Below are positions 5,625 to 13,449 of a DNA stretch of 34,979 nt, in pieces. The stretch is from MFZZ01 sp964610165 (lineage in GTDB: Bacteria; Patescibacteriota; Microgenomatia; UBA1406; GWC2-37-13). The stretch is from the NCBI GenBank assembly GCA_964610165.1, contig CAZSUZ010000016.1, forward strand, positions 1 to 34,979, read 5' to 3'. Both the position numbers and the translations under genes were made by a program. Each line of letters begins with the position of its first letter. Within the stretch, counting starts at the first letter, position 1. Under the pieces are notes generated by a model. That model was not told the DNA's origin, did no database searches, and worked only from the letters and a program-made list of their open reading frames with translations.

Positions 5625-6572
5625 TTAATTTTTTAAAAACCTTGGTGTTTTTGGTGGAATTTGACCAAAAACTAATTTTTCACCGTCACCTTTTTCGGAA
5701 TCATTATCATCTTCGGGTTGCAATTCCACGGATTCTACTTCTATTACAGATGACGGGGCTATTGTTTCATTCGTTGTTTGTTTTTTTGATGCGGCTTCGC
5801 TTTTTTGACGCAAAAGTTCCTCACCTGTAACTGGCTTCTCCTCTGGTTCTGATTCTAGTTCTGACGTTTTTTGTAAACCTAAATCACCTAAAATCATAGC
5901 ATATAACTCTTTAAATTCGGTTTTTTGCGCGTCTGTAAACAAAATGTGATTTGCTACAAGTCTCGATTTAACATTTTTGAGATCGTTTAAAGTTTTGCTT
6001 TTTTCTAAATCAAGCATTAAATCATTAAACTCTTTGTCGTTGGCTTCTTTTTGGGAGTTGACAACTTCTCCTTCAATCCAATCACCACTAGTAACCTCTT
6101 CAGCCGTATATACATTACCACCCAATAACTCCGGTAGATCAAAGCGTAATATTCGAGATAGTGCGTGATAACGTAATTTTTCTTTGGGGGCAAATTTTGC
6201 CGCTTGCCCATTTTTAATTTCGTTGATTGTCGCGGTGTAACCATAGCTTTCATCTCCGCGCGTTACCGTAACGGCACAAGCAAATGGATTGCCAGCATTA
6301 TCTGCTTGATCCTCATATTTTATCTTGAATCCAGCGTTTTTTAAAATTTTTCCTTGTGCTGTACCCCAAACTGTAACTTTTCCTTTTATGATATACAGAG
6401 AATTCAACGATTCCATGGGCTGCATTCCTATTTCTGCTCCCATCTGTAATTTGACAAATGCTTGTTCTGCGTTTTGAACATCAGAACCAAAACATCCAGC
6501 CTTGTAAAAATGATCTGCCATTTTTAGCATCTGATTAATTCGGTCCGGATTATAAAAATCAAGTTGCGTCAT
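5625..6572 (-). CDS. recT: RecT-family single-strand annealing protein, 315 aa
   Basis: Promotes annealing of complementary single strands in phage recombination and concatemer formation. The characteristic core is present: A..AFVKLQMGAEIGMQPMES followed by LNSLYIIKGKVTVWGTAQ, then the GYTATINEIKNGQAAKF / KEKLRYHALSRILRFDLPELLGG region and YTAEEV, in the order seen in RecT proteins. Residues about 195-315 are a charged, Glu/Ser-rich tail without clear fold that is longer than in the lambdoid protein and may recruit partners. It is the first gene of the leftward unit and pairs with the exonuclease downstream. Confidence 0.85.
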   Translation of the reverse strand: MTQLDFYNPDRINQMLKMADHFYKAGCFGSDVQNAEQAFVKLQMGAEIGMQPMESLNSLYIIKGKVTVWGTAQGKILKNAGFKIKYEDQADNAGNPFACAVTVTRGDESYGYTATINEIKNGQAAKFAPKEKLRYHALSRILRFDLPELLGGNVYTAEEVTSGDWIEGEVVNSQKEANDKEFNDLMLDLEKSKTLNDLKNVKSRLVANHILFTDAQKTEFKELYAMILGDLGLQKTSELESEPEEKPVTGEELLRQKSEAASKKQTTNETIAPSSVIEVESVELQPEDDNDSEKGDGEKLVFGQIPPKTPRFLKN

Positions 6573-6708
6573 AACACTGTAATTAAATAATGTACTTATA
6601 CATTAATAGTTTCGATCAAAAAGTAAAGATAAAATACAAAAAGTAAATAATTGTTTGACTTTAGGCGATTAAATTAGTTTACTTAACATGTTTTTTAAAT
6701 TGTTAATT
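6573..6708. promoter_or_regulatory. divergent early control region
   Basis: The only place where minus and plus genes point away from each other. It is very AT-rich. Two direct repeats CAAAAAGTAAA (6617-6627 and 6637-6647) are spaced exactly 20 bp, and a third AAGTAAA lies inverted over the rightward -10 (about 6678-6684). AAGTAAA is also the core of the near-palindromes next to both copies of the leftward promoter. I see no convincing -35 for the leftward recT transcript. Confidence 0.6.
6655..6683 (+). promoter_or_regulatory. rightward promoter candidate
   Basis: -35 TTGACT (6655-6660), 17-nt spacer, -10 TTTACT (6678-6683, 4 of 6 to consensus). It would start transcription near 6690, just ahead of the chosen ATG at 6709. 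The weak -10 overlaps the inverted AAGTAAA site, which suggests repression. Confidence 0.55.
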
Positions 6709-7452
6709 ATGGCCGGGTGGATATCGCTTCATAGAAAAATATTACAAAACAAAAACTTTCAATCACCCGAAAAGTTGGCGGTTTGGTTGTATTTGTTGTT
6801 ATCTGCCAACCACAAAAAAACAATCACTATTTATCGTGGCACAGTAATTATTCTTCAGCGTGGCCAACTAATTACTGGACGGCGAAAAATTGCAAAATTA
6901 TTCAAACTAACCGAAAGCAAGATCCAGAGAATTTTAGATTTTTTCGAGAAAGAAAAACAAATTATTCAACACACGACCCCAAATTTTCGGTTGATTACCA
7001 TTGTGAATTACGATGAATACCAGCAGGAAAAAAGTGAACAACATATCGAACAACATGGGACGGTTAATAAACGGCTAATTAAAGGGCATAATAAACATCA
7101 GCAGGAAAAAAGTGAACAACATATCGAACACAGAACAATAATTAATAATAATTATAATAATACTACTACAGAGTTAGTAGGTAATACGAAGAGGGGGGAG
7201 AGAAAAAAAGAAAAAAAGAAAATAACCAATAAAAATTTATTTGAAAAACTTACAAAATGGCTTTCTGGTATGGAAGATGTGACTTACCCAAAAGCTTTTG
7301 CATCTAAATATTTTGAGCTTTACGCGGAAAAAACAATAAAAAAAGCTTTAAATGACCCACTATGCACATCGCGCTCAAAATTTGTACAACTCGCTAATTA
7401 TTACAGAGAAAAGCCAAAAAAAACTATTAAAATTTGGACACCACCAAGTTAA
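6709..7452 (+). CDS. winged-helix phage replication initiator-like protein, 247 aa
   Basis: I chose ATG 6709 (MAGWISLHRKILQN) over 6688 because this sequence is the usual N-terminus of phage replication proteins of the O/DnaD-like type. Residues about 1-110 form a winged helix (AVWLYLLLSANH, RGQLITGRRKIAKLFKLTE, RILDFFEKEKQI, FRLITIVNYDEYQ). A repeat-rich, polar linker follows (about 105-185; EQHIEQH motifs, then Asn and Lys tracts), then a small helical C-terminal domain. As in lambda O, the DNA for the linker carries direct repeats that may be the origin. It probably recruits the host replisome, since the phage has no helicase or polymerase of its own that I can see. Confidence 0.7.
   Translation: MAGWISLHRKILQNKNFQSPEKLAVWLYLLLSANHKKTITIYRGTVIILQRGQLITGRRKIAKLFKLTESKIQRILDFFEKEKQIIQHTTPNFRLITIVNYDEYQQEKSEQHIEQHGTVNKRLIKGHNKHQQEKSEQHIEHRTIINNNYNNTTTELVGNTKRGERKKEKKKITNKNLFEKLTKWLSGMEDVTYPKAFASKYFELYAEKTIKKALNDPLCTSRSKFVQLANYYREKPKKTIKIWTPPS
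7021..7169. repeat. direct repeats and AT-rich tract inside the replication gene: candidate origin
   Basis: A 32-bp sequence at 7021-7052 is repeated exactly at 7099-7130 (offset 78). Within it GAACAACAT occurs at 7036-7044, 7048-7056 and 7114-7122, with degenerate copies at 7126 and 7133. Directly downstream, 7139-7163 is almost pure A/T (ATTAATAATAATTATAATAA core). Repeats followed by an AT-rich stretch inside an initiator gene is the lambda ori layout. The origin role is inferred. Confidence 0.6.
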
Positions 7453-7453
7453 T

Positions 7454-7473
7454 TGTGCATAACTTGTGCATAA
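7454..7473 (-). promoter_or_regulatory. two tandem DnaA-box-like sites
   Basis: TGTGCATAA at 7454-7462 and 7465-7473, 11 bp apart, read TTATGCACA on the minus strand, which fits the DnaA-box consensus TTWTNCACA. They begin 2 nt after the replication gene's stop and about 285 nt after the AT-rich tract. The rest of 7474-7578 is AT-rich and contains a TAGCCC/GGGCTA inverted repeat (7485-7490 with 7514-7519) with a long loop. Confidence 0.6.
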
Positions 7474-7578
7474 CTTTTTAAAAATAGCCCAACTTGATTT
7501 TTAGGTCGCATCGGGCTAAAGTGTTAAACGCAACATTTAACATTGAAATTATGTTTTTTATTTTTAAAAAAAGCAAGG

Positions 7579-8763
7579 ATGGAAATTAAACAAATTCTAG
7601 TTTCCGAAATTTTGCCTTATCCAAAAAACGCAAAAAAACACCCTAAAGATCAAATTGTTAAAATAGCAAATTCAATTAAAGAATTTGGATTCAATCAGCC
7701 TTTAGTTGTTGACAAAAACAATGTGTTAATTGTAGGACATGGGCGGTTGCAAGCCGCAAAAGAACTTGGTTTAGATTCCGTGCCTTGTTTGCAAGTAACT
7801 AATTTAACCGAAGAGCAAACCAGATTATATCGTTTAGCCGACAATAAGCTAAACGAAAGCGAATGGGACATGGAGCTTGTTATCGAAGAAATCAAAGATT
7901 TACATTCATTAGAGATCGATATAACCCCTTCAGGGTTTGAGATTGATATTTTACCACCAGAAAAAGAGTTAAACGAAGACATTGTTTTTGAGCCACCAGC
8001 ACAACCAAAAACAAAATTCGGCGATGTTTACTTAATGGGAGATCATGTTTTGATTTGTGGTGATTCCACAAGCATTGACACCGTTAATAAATTAATGGGC
8101 GACAATTTGGCTGATCTTGTTTTCACTGATCCTCCTTATAATATTGATTATGATTTTTCAAAAAATGGCATGGTAGAGACAGGCCAAAGAAAAGCTAAAC
8201 ATGGAAAAATTAAAAATGATAATATGTCTGATGAAGAGTTTAATGTTTTTATTACAAATGTTTTGAGTAATTTATTTATTTTTCTGAAAGATGGTGGAAG
8301 TTTTTATGTTTCGGCTGGTAGAGAATCAACAATAACTTTTAATAGAATTTTGCTTGAACAGAATTTAAAAATTTCTCAATGGTTAATTTGGGTTAAGGAG
8401 CATTTTAATATTTCTCGTCTAGACTATCATCCATCTCATGAAGTAATTACTTATGGATGGAAGCCGAAAGCAGCACACAATTGGTTCTCAGACAGAAAAC
8501 AAAAAGATGTTTTAAACTTTAGTCGTGACGAAAACGCCATTCATCCAACTCAGAAGCCAGTTGCATTAATTGAATATTTGATTAATAATTCATCGAAACA
8601 AAATGATGTGGTTTTAGATTTTTTTGGTGGATCTGGAGCAACACTTATAGCCGCTGAAAAAACCAACAGAAAAGCAAGGATTATTGAATTAGACCCAGCT
8701 TATTGCGACGCTATTGTGGCTCGTTGGGAGCATTTAACTGGACGAAAATCTTTAATTCAATAA
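7579..8763 (+). CDS. ParB-like domain fused to a DNA amino-methyltransferase, 394 aa
   Basis: Transfers a methyl group from SAM to adenine N6 or cytosine N4 in DNA. Residues 1-100 are a ParB/sulfiredoxin-like domain (ILPYPKNAKKHPKDQI, VVDKNNVLIVGHGRLQAAKE, YRLADNKLNES), a common N-terminal partner in phage methylases. The catalytic motif DPPY is at 184-187 and the SAM-binding motif DFFGGSG at 347-353, so the order is catalytic then SAM-binding (beta-type). Start ATG 7579 is preferred to an upstream TTG. The gene is followed 2 nt later by a transporter-like gene and then a SAM synthetase. No restriction endonuclease is nearby, so it likely protects or marks phage DNA. The target sequence cannot be read from the protein. 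Confidence 0.9.
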   Translation: MEIKQILVSEILPYPKNAKKHPKDQIVKIANSIKEFGFNQPLVVDKNNVLIVGHGRLQAAKELGLDSVPCLQVTNLTEEQTRLYRLADNKLNESEWDMELVIEEIKDLHSLEIDITPSGFEIDILPPEKELNEDIVFEPPAQPKTKFGDVYLMGDHVLICGDSTSIDTVNKLMGDNLADLVFTDPPYNIDYDFSKNGMVETGQRKAKHGKIKNDNMSDEEFNVFITNVLSNLFIFLKDGGSFYVSAGRESTITFNRILLEQNLKISQWLIWVKEHFNISRLDYHPSHEVITYGWKPKAAHNWFSDRKQKDVLNFSRDENAIHPTQKPVALIEYLINNSSKQNDVVLDFFGGSGATLIAAEKTNRKARIIELDPAYCDAIVARWEHLTGRKSLIQ

Positions 8764-8765
8764 CT

Positions 8766-9041
8766 ATGGATTTGTCTATTTTAGCCATACCATTTCTTAT
8801 GTTAAGTGGCATACCACAAACAATTAAACTGATTAAAACACAAAAAAGCGATGATTTAAGTGTTGTAACATATGGTTTTACGTTTTTTGGTATTGGTTTA
8901 ATTTTAACAGGTGGAACAGGCACAATTTTTTTGGCTAATTTAACAAGTTTTTTAATTGTTGGTTTTAATTTATTTTTAATTTTAATTTTTCGCTATTATG
9001 GAAAGAACCGCAGAATGCGTGACACCGATGCACCCAGATAA
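8766..9041 (+). CDS. SemiSWEET-like PQ-loop membrane transporter, 91 aa
   Basis: Three hydrophobic helices (about residues 3-20, 33-50 and 53-77) with the PQ-loop signature SGIPQTIKLIKTQKSDDLS at the end of helix 1, a conserved-looking Asn in helix 3 (ANLTSFLIVG), and the 85-95 residue length of bacterial SemiSWEETs, which work as dimers. Relatives move sugars (SWEET/SemiSWEET) or amino acids (cystinosin, PQLC2). It starts 2 nt after the methyltransferase and its basic tail is encoded over the first 44 nt of the SAM synthetase gene in another frame. Context suggests import of methionine or a related compound, but the substrate cannot be read from sequence. Confidence 0.8.
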   Translation: MDLSILAIPFLMLSGIPQTIKLIKTQKSDDLSVVTYGFTFFGIGLILTGGTGTIFLANLTSFLIVGFNLFLILIFRYYGKNRRMRDTDAPR

Positions 9042-9978
9042 AATGTGCGACAGAATATCTGATGCAATATTAGACGCATGCCTTAAGCAGGATGCAAATA
9101 CTAGAGCCGCCATTGAAACAATGGGCGGACATGGTATTGTTACCATAACGGGGGAATTGACAACTAGTGCTTATGTAGATATACAAGCAATCGCAAAAAA
9201 AATAGTTGGCAAAAATTACGGCATTCAAGTAAACATAATTAAACAATCGCAGGAAATCGCAAATGGTGTTGACGCTGGGGGGGCAGGAGATCAGGGCATA
9301 ATGGTTGGCTATGCTTGTAGTAATAATGAAGAAATGATGCCACAAGAATATTATCTTGCGCGTAAACTATGTCGATATGTTTTTTCTGAATTTCCTTTTG
9401 ACGGAAAAACTCAAATTACTATGGATGGAGACAAAATTACAACAGTTGTTTGCTCCTTCCAAAATGTTAAAAAAGAATCTCTTGAGTTAAAAGTAAACGC
9501 TTGGCTTAATTTAGTTGGCGTGAATTACCAATTAGTTAAACATATTAATCCAGCAGGTGATTGGTCAATTGGTGGGTTTGATGCGGACACTGGTTTGACA
9601 GGCCGGAAAATAGTCGTTGATAGTTATGGAGCTAAAGTGCCTATTGGTGGTGGTTGTTTTTCAGGCAAAGATGCGACTAAAGTTGATCGCAGCGGTGCAT
9701 ACTTGGCACGCTGCATGGCGGTGCGTGCATTGAAGTTCAATAACGCGAAAGAGGTTTTTTGTTATCTAGCTTACGCAATAGGTGTGCCGCATCCAGTTCA
9801 AGCGACATTAATCATTGATGGTCATTGTCAAGAAATTAAAAACTTAGATCTGGCAACGCCAAATAACATCATTAAAACTTTTGGGTTAAAAAACCCAATT
9901 TTTGAAAAAACTGCTGAGTGGGGTCATTTTGGAAACAATTTTAAATGGGATACTATATGTCTAAACAGCGAAAAATAG
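8998..9978 (+). CDS. metK: S-adenosylmethionine synthetase, compact form, 326 aa
   Basis: Makes SAM from methionine and ATP. All main signature and active-site positions are visible by comparison with E. coli MetK: HPDK (H12, D14), E40, E53, KQS (Q83), GAGDQG (95-100), DGKTQIT, GLTGRK (199-204) and GGGCFSGKD (217-225) followed by TKVDRS. It is shorter than the usual 380-400 residues; the losses lie in loops, not in the motifs, so I expect activity. It ends HFGNNFKWD, as the normal C-terminus does. The gene overlaps the transporter by 44 nt and the next gene by 22 nt. It presumably feeds the methyltransferase two genes upstream. Confidence 0.93.
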   Translation: MERTAECVTPMHPDKMCDRISDAILDACLKQDANTRAAIETMGGHGIVTITGELTTSAYVDIQAIAKKIVGKNYGIQVNIIKQSQEIANGVDAGGAGDQGIMVGYACSNNEEMMPQEYYLARKLCRYVFSEFPFDGKTQITMDGDKITTVVCSFQNVKKESLELKVNAWLNLVGVNYQLVKHINPAGDWSIGGFDADTGLTGRKIVVDSYGAKVPIGGGCFSGKDATKVDRSGAYLARCMAVRALKFNNAKEVFCYLAYAIGVPHPVQATLIIDGHCQEIKNLDLATPNNIIKTFGLKNPIFEKTAEWGHFGNNFKWDTICLNSEK

Positions 9979-10421
9979 AAACTGAATACAATTTTCCTGA
10001 GCTAAAAACTGAGTTTTTTGCCTCGGAATTCGCAACTCTTAAAAGCTTTTGGAATTTTAAATTTGCCGAAAACCCTAGCAAATGGGTGCAATCGAAGACG
10101 AGAGGCTGGGCGAAAAAAAAAGTTAAATGGAAACAAGAAACAGGAGAAAAAACTCTTCAAAAAGCACAAGAAAAAATGTCAGAAGATGGCGCAAAAGCTT
10201 TAATTAATTTAACAAACGAAATAATTAGAAGAGCAGGATTGCCAGCCAATAATAAAATTTTAAGTTACAAAGAAATTGGTCTATTTTGGGAGATATTGCG
10301 GACAGTTAATAATTTACCGGCAAAAATAACTAAAAATATTAACAAAGAAGTTGATGAGGTGGAAGAACAAAGACTAAGAGAAGAAGCCGAAAAACGCTTA
10401 AAAGAGGCTAATTTAATTTAA
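9957..10421 (+). CDS. probable terminase small subunit, 154 aa
   Basis: Placed directly before the large terminase with a 2-nt gap. The N-terminal part includes FFASEFATLKSFW and a basic TRGWAKKKVKWK stretch; the C-terminus is a Glu/Arg-rich helix (EEQRLREEAEKRLKEA) that could oligomerise. The assignment rests mainly on position, size and the basic DNA-binding-like region. ATG 9957 is preferred; ATG 9945 in the same frame is possible. It overlaps the end of metK. Confidence 0.55.
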   Translation: MSKQRKIETEYNFPELKTEFFASEFATLKSFWNFKFAENPSKWVQSKTRGWAKKKVKWKQETGEKTLQKAQEKMSEDGAKALINLTNEIIRRAGLPANNKILSYKEIGLFWEILRTVNNLPAKITKNINKEVDEVEEQRLREEAEKRLKEANLI

Positions 10422-10423
10422 AA

Positions 10424-12037
10424 ATGCCAATGATCCAAAAACAAAAAGTTTTAGTTGATAAATATTTAAGAGTTATATATTTGCGGGAAAATTTGGAAGC
10501 TTTTGGATATTATTATTTTGGTGCTACATTTACACATCAAAGCCCATCATGGCATAAAGATTATTGCCAAAAACTGGAATTTAAAAACAAGTCAATTACC
10601 GATCTGTTGATGATTGGTCATCGTGATTCAGCCAAAACGACATGGGCAAAAATTAAGATCATGCACGCTATTTGTTATCGGCGTAAGCGGTATATAGCAA
10701 TAGTGGCGAATGAAAAAGACAAAGCCAAACAACATTTATTTGATATCGCTTTACAATTGCAAACAAACAAGTTATTAATTCGTGATTTTGGACAGCTTTT
10801 TTACGGTGACGATAATTTTGAAAAAACTAAACACTCAAAACAAAAAGGAATTGAAAACTTTGTCACAGAAAATTTGGTGCGGTGTAAGGCCTATTCAACG
10901 GCTATCCCCCTCCGAGGTGAGCAGTATTTTTCAAAAGATGGCGGTGTATTTAGACCAGATTTAATTTTGCTCGATGATTTTGAAACTGACAAAACAAAAA
11001 GATCTTATGTTCGAACCAAGGAGGTAATTACATTTTTAGAAGATTTGAAAGATGTGTCATCAGCAGATGTGAACAAAATTTATTGCTGCAATAGGATATC
11101 TCAAAGTGGTTCAGTTGCATATCTTGAGAATATTGCGAAAGCAAACTCTCACAAATGGGACAAATTAGAAATTAAATTAATTGAAAACAGCAAAATAACA
11201 TGGCCGTCTAAGTTCGTTTGGACTGATAAGCAAGCGCTATTACACAATTATCTTGAGCAAGATTCGAAAAAATGGGTCAAATCGGTTGAACAGCTCAAAC
11301 AAGATGGCATGGCTAAGTTTTTGCAGGAATATCAAAACGAACCAACATCAGAAGAAAACGAAGTAATCAAGGCTAGTTGGATTGAGGACAATGTATTCTA
11401 CGAGCGCCCAGTTGGAGATTATCGGGTTATTGTGGCGCTTGACCCACAATCAGGCGAAAGCAAGAAAGCAGATGAATTTGCGCTTACCGTTCTACAGATG
11501 TGCCAAAATAGCGCAGACTACTATGTGATTGAGCAAATTGCAGGAAGAGAAAGCTCTTTGTATCAAGCGGCCTTGTTTATCAAAACAATGCAAAAATACG
11601 GCCGCCATGCGTTAGTGGGCGGGGTTGAGGTGGTGCTCAACCAAACCGCAGTGTATCGAAACATTATTGATTGGATGAAAGGACTAATCGAACTTAAAAA
11701 GTTTGGCGTAAACGACACCAATAAAAATATCAACATAGTCAAAACAGACCCTAATGGCCTTAAAAAAGGTGATCGGTTAATGCGGCAGCAAGCCAGATTT
11801 GAGCGTGGCGAGATTCACTTACGCCATGACATGCTATTACTAAAACAGCAACTAATATACTTTCAACAAATCAAAGATGAGTATGGCGTGATTCACGATG
11901 ATAGAGCAGATAGTTTGATTATAGCGATTGAGTTAGCAAATAAAAATAATTGGACAGATGACAAGCCAAACGAATATAATCAACGCGAAACAGAAGATGA
12001 CAAGCCCATATCGGCGGTCGTTAACCAAAAATTCTAA
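10424..12037 (+). CDS. terL: terminase large subunit (packaging ATPase and nuclease), 537 aa
   Basis: Drives DNA into the prohead and cuts the concatemer. ATPase: a deviant Walker A GHRDSAKTT (65-73) and Walker B LILLDDFE (180-187). The coupling region follows (IYCCNRISQSGS). The RNase H-like nuclease has its first acid in VALDPQSG (D340) and the last in HDDRADSLI (D492/D493/D496). Length fits the family. The Walker A of the form S-A-K-T-T is common in some Mu- and T4-type terminases. The packaging mode (headful, as circular permutation would imply) is not settled by sequence. Confidence 0.92.
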   Translation: MPMIQKQKVLVDKYLRVIYLRENLEAFGYYYFGATFTHQSPSWHKDYCQKLEFKNKSITDLLMIGHRDSAKTTWAKIKIMHAICYRRKRYIAIVANEKDKAKQHLFDIALQLQTNKLLIRDFGQLFYGDDNFEKTKHSKQKGIENFVTENLVRCKAYSTAIPLRGEQYFSKDGGVFRPDLILLDDFETDKTKRSYVRTKEVITFLEDLKDVSSADVNKIYCCNRISQSGSVAYLENIAKANSHKWDKLEIKLIENSKITWPSKFVWTDKQALLHNYLEQDSKKWVKSVEQLKQDGMAKFLQEYQNEPTSEENEVIKASWIEDNVFYERPVGDYRVIVALDPQSGESKKADEFALTVLQMCQNSADYYVIEQIAGRESSLYQAALFIKTMQKYGRHALVGGVEVVLNQTAVYRNIIDWMKGLIELKKFGVNDTNKNINIVKTDPNGLKKGDRLMRQQARFERGEIHLRHDMLLLKQQLIYFQQIKDEYGVIHDDRADSLIIAIELANKNNWTDDKPNEYNQRETEDDKPISAVVNQKF

Positions 12038-12050
12038 AAAAAAAACAAAA

Positions 12051-13439
12051 ATGCCACCAATTCAAAAACCACGGCAAGATGAGAGTTACACCGAGCAAGA
12101 GCTAGCCAGTGCGATAAGTCAGATGACACAAGAAATAGGGCGGTCGGGCACAGAGATTTATAGTGGTTATATCAATGAAGACGACAATCCCATTTTCAAT
12201 GATATTCGCAGGAGATGCGAGATCGTGGACAAAATGCGAAAACAAGACACGGCAGTTAGCGCGGGGCTTAAGCTCATATATTCCCCTATATTATCCGCTG
12301 AGTACTACATCGAAGGCGACAATGACGAGCACAATCAGTTTATCAAAAAAAACTTGTTCGACATGCAAAAGCGAACATGGATCGAATTTATCAGGGAGGC
12401 AACAGCCTACTTGGCTTTCGGATTCTATCCGTTTGAGAAGGTTTACAAAATTGGTAAAGATGGCTTAGTGCATTTAGATGATTTAGCGCCGCGCATTCCA
12501 AGGTCAGTTGAGAAATTTCAGAGGCAAGATGGAGGTTATGGGTTAACCCAAAATGTTTTTGGCGATTTATCACGTGAAATAAGTGCAACCCAAGTTTCAA
12601 TTCCAGTCGATAAATTATTAATTTTCACTAATGACAAAGAGGGTGATGACATCAGTGGTACATCTTTATTGCGGCCGGCTTATCGGCACTATCTAATGAA
12701 AGGCGCGCTTTATGATATCTCAATTATAGCAGCCGAAAGATACGGCGCAGGTACGCCCAAAGGAACGATTAAAGAAGGTGGACGAAAAGAGAAAGAAAAG
12801 CTAATTGAAGCGCTTAAAAACCTTAGATCAAACGAAAAAAGCTACATTGTTACTTACGATGACGCTTATGATATAGAGATTCTAACGCCGTCTGGCAACC
12901 CCATGGGGTCAATGATGGAGAATCTAATTAATCATCACAATCGGATGATTCTATTCGCGATGTTGGCGCATAGTCTTGATTTAGGCTCGCAGCCAACTGG
13001 TAGTTATGCTTTATCATCAAATCAAAAAGGTGATTTGATGGGGTTCGTGTCAGATAAGCTTGCTTACATGATGGAACAGATACAGCGCCAAGTCATTAAG
13101 CCTCTCGTAAAGCTCAATTTCGGCGAACAAGAAACATACCCCACAATCAAATTTGCCAAGTTAGGCGATATTAACCATCCAGAGGTGGCAGGTGCGTTAA
13201 GCCAACTTGTATCAGCAGGTTTAATCAAGGTTACACCGAAAACAACACAGTTGGTACATAAACAGTTTGATTTAAATCAAATTAGCGACGAACAAGTGAC
13301 GGAAATGGAAATAGAAGAAGCAGAAGCGGCAATTGCAGCCATGGAGGCGGAACAAGATGAAGCTGATGCAGATATTGATTCTTTATTTGCTGAACCAGAA
13401 CAAGCGCCAGAGGAAGAAATAGAAGAAGAAACAATCTAA
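12051..13439 (+). CDS. portal protein, DUF935/Mu gp29-like, 462 aa
   Basis: Dodecameric channel at the capsid vertex. The start is the ATG at 12051 after an A-rich leader. Recognised by WIEFIREATAYLAFGFYPFEKVY, HLDDLAPRIPRSV, VDKLLIFTNDKEGDDISGTS followed by LLRPAYRHYLMKG, and a C-terminal very acidic tail (from about residue 420) typical of the DUF935 portal group. It follows terL by 13 nt and precedes the MuF-like gene, the usual packaging order in Mu-like heads. Confidence 0.88.
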   Translation: MPPIQKPRQDESYTEQELASAISQMTQEIGRSGTEIYSGYINEDDNPIFNDIRRRCEIVDKMRKQDTAVSAGLKLIYSPILSAEYYIEGDNDEHNQFIKKNLFDMQKRTWIEFIREATAYLAFGFYPFEKVYKIGKDGLVHLDDLAPRIPRSVEKFQRQDGGYGLTQNVFGDLSREISATQVSIPVDKLLIFTNDKEGDDISGTSLLRPAYRHYLMKGALYDISIIAAERYGAGTPKGTIKEGGRKEKEKLIEALKNLRSNEKSYIVTYDDAYDIEILTPSGNPMGSMMENLINHHNRMILFAMLAHSLDLGSQPTGSYALSSNQKGDLMGFVSDKLAYMMEQIQRQVIKPLVKLNFGEQETYPTIKFAKLGDINHPEVAGALSQLVSAGLIKVTPKTTQLVHKQFDLNQISDEQVTEMEIEEAEAAIAAMEAEQDEADADIDSLFAEPEQAPEEEIEEETI

Positions 13440-13449
13440 TTACACCAAT

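Noticed and set aside
5090..6253. Several 60-90 codon frames on both strands inside the recT-like and exonuclease genes.
   Set aside because: Shadows of two well-recognised genes, with no starts or family features of their own.
7021..7130. CRISPR-like repeat-spacer pattern from the 32-bp repeats.
   Set aside because: Only two copies, in frame inside a gene, with a 46-bp interval; an origin or protein repeat is the better reading.
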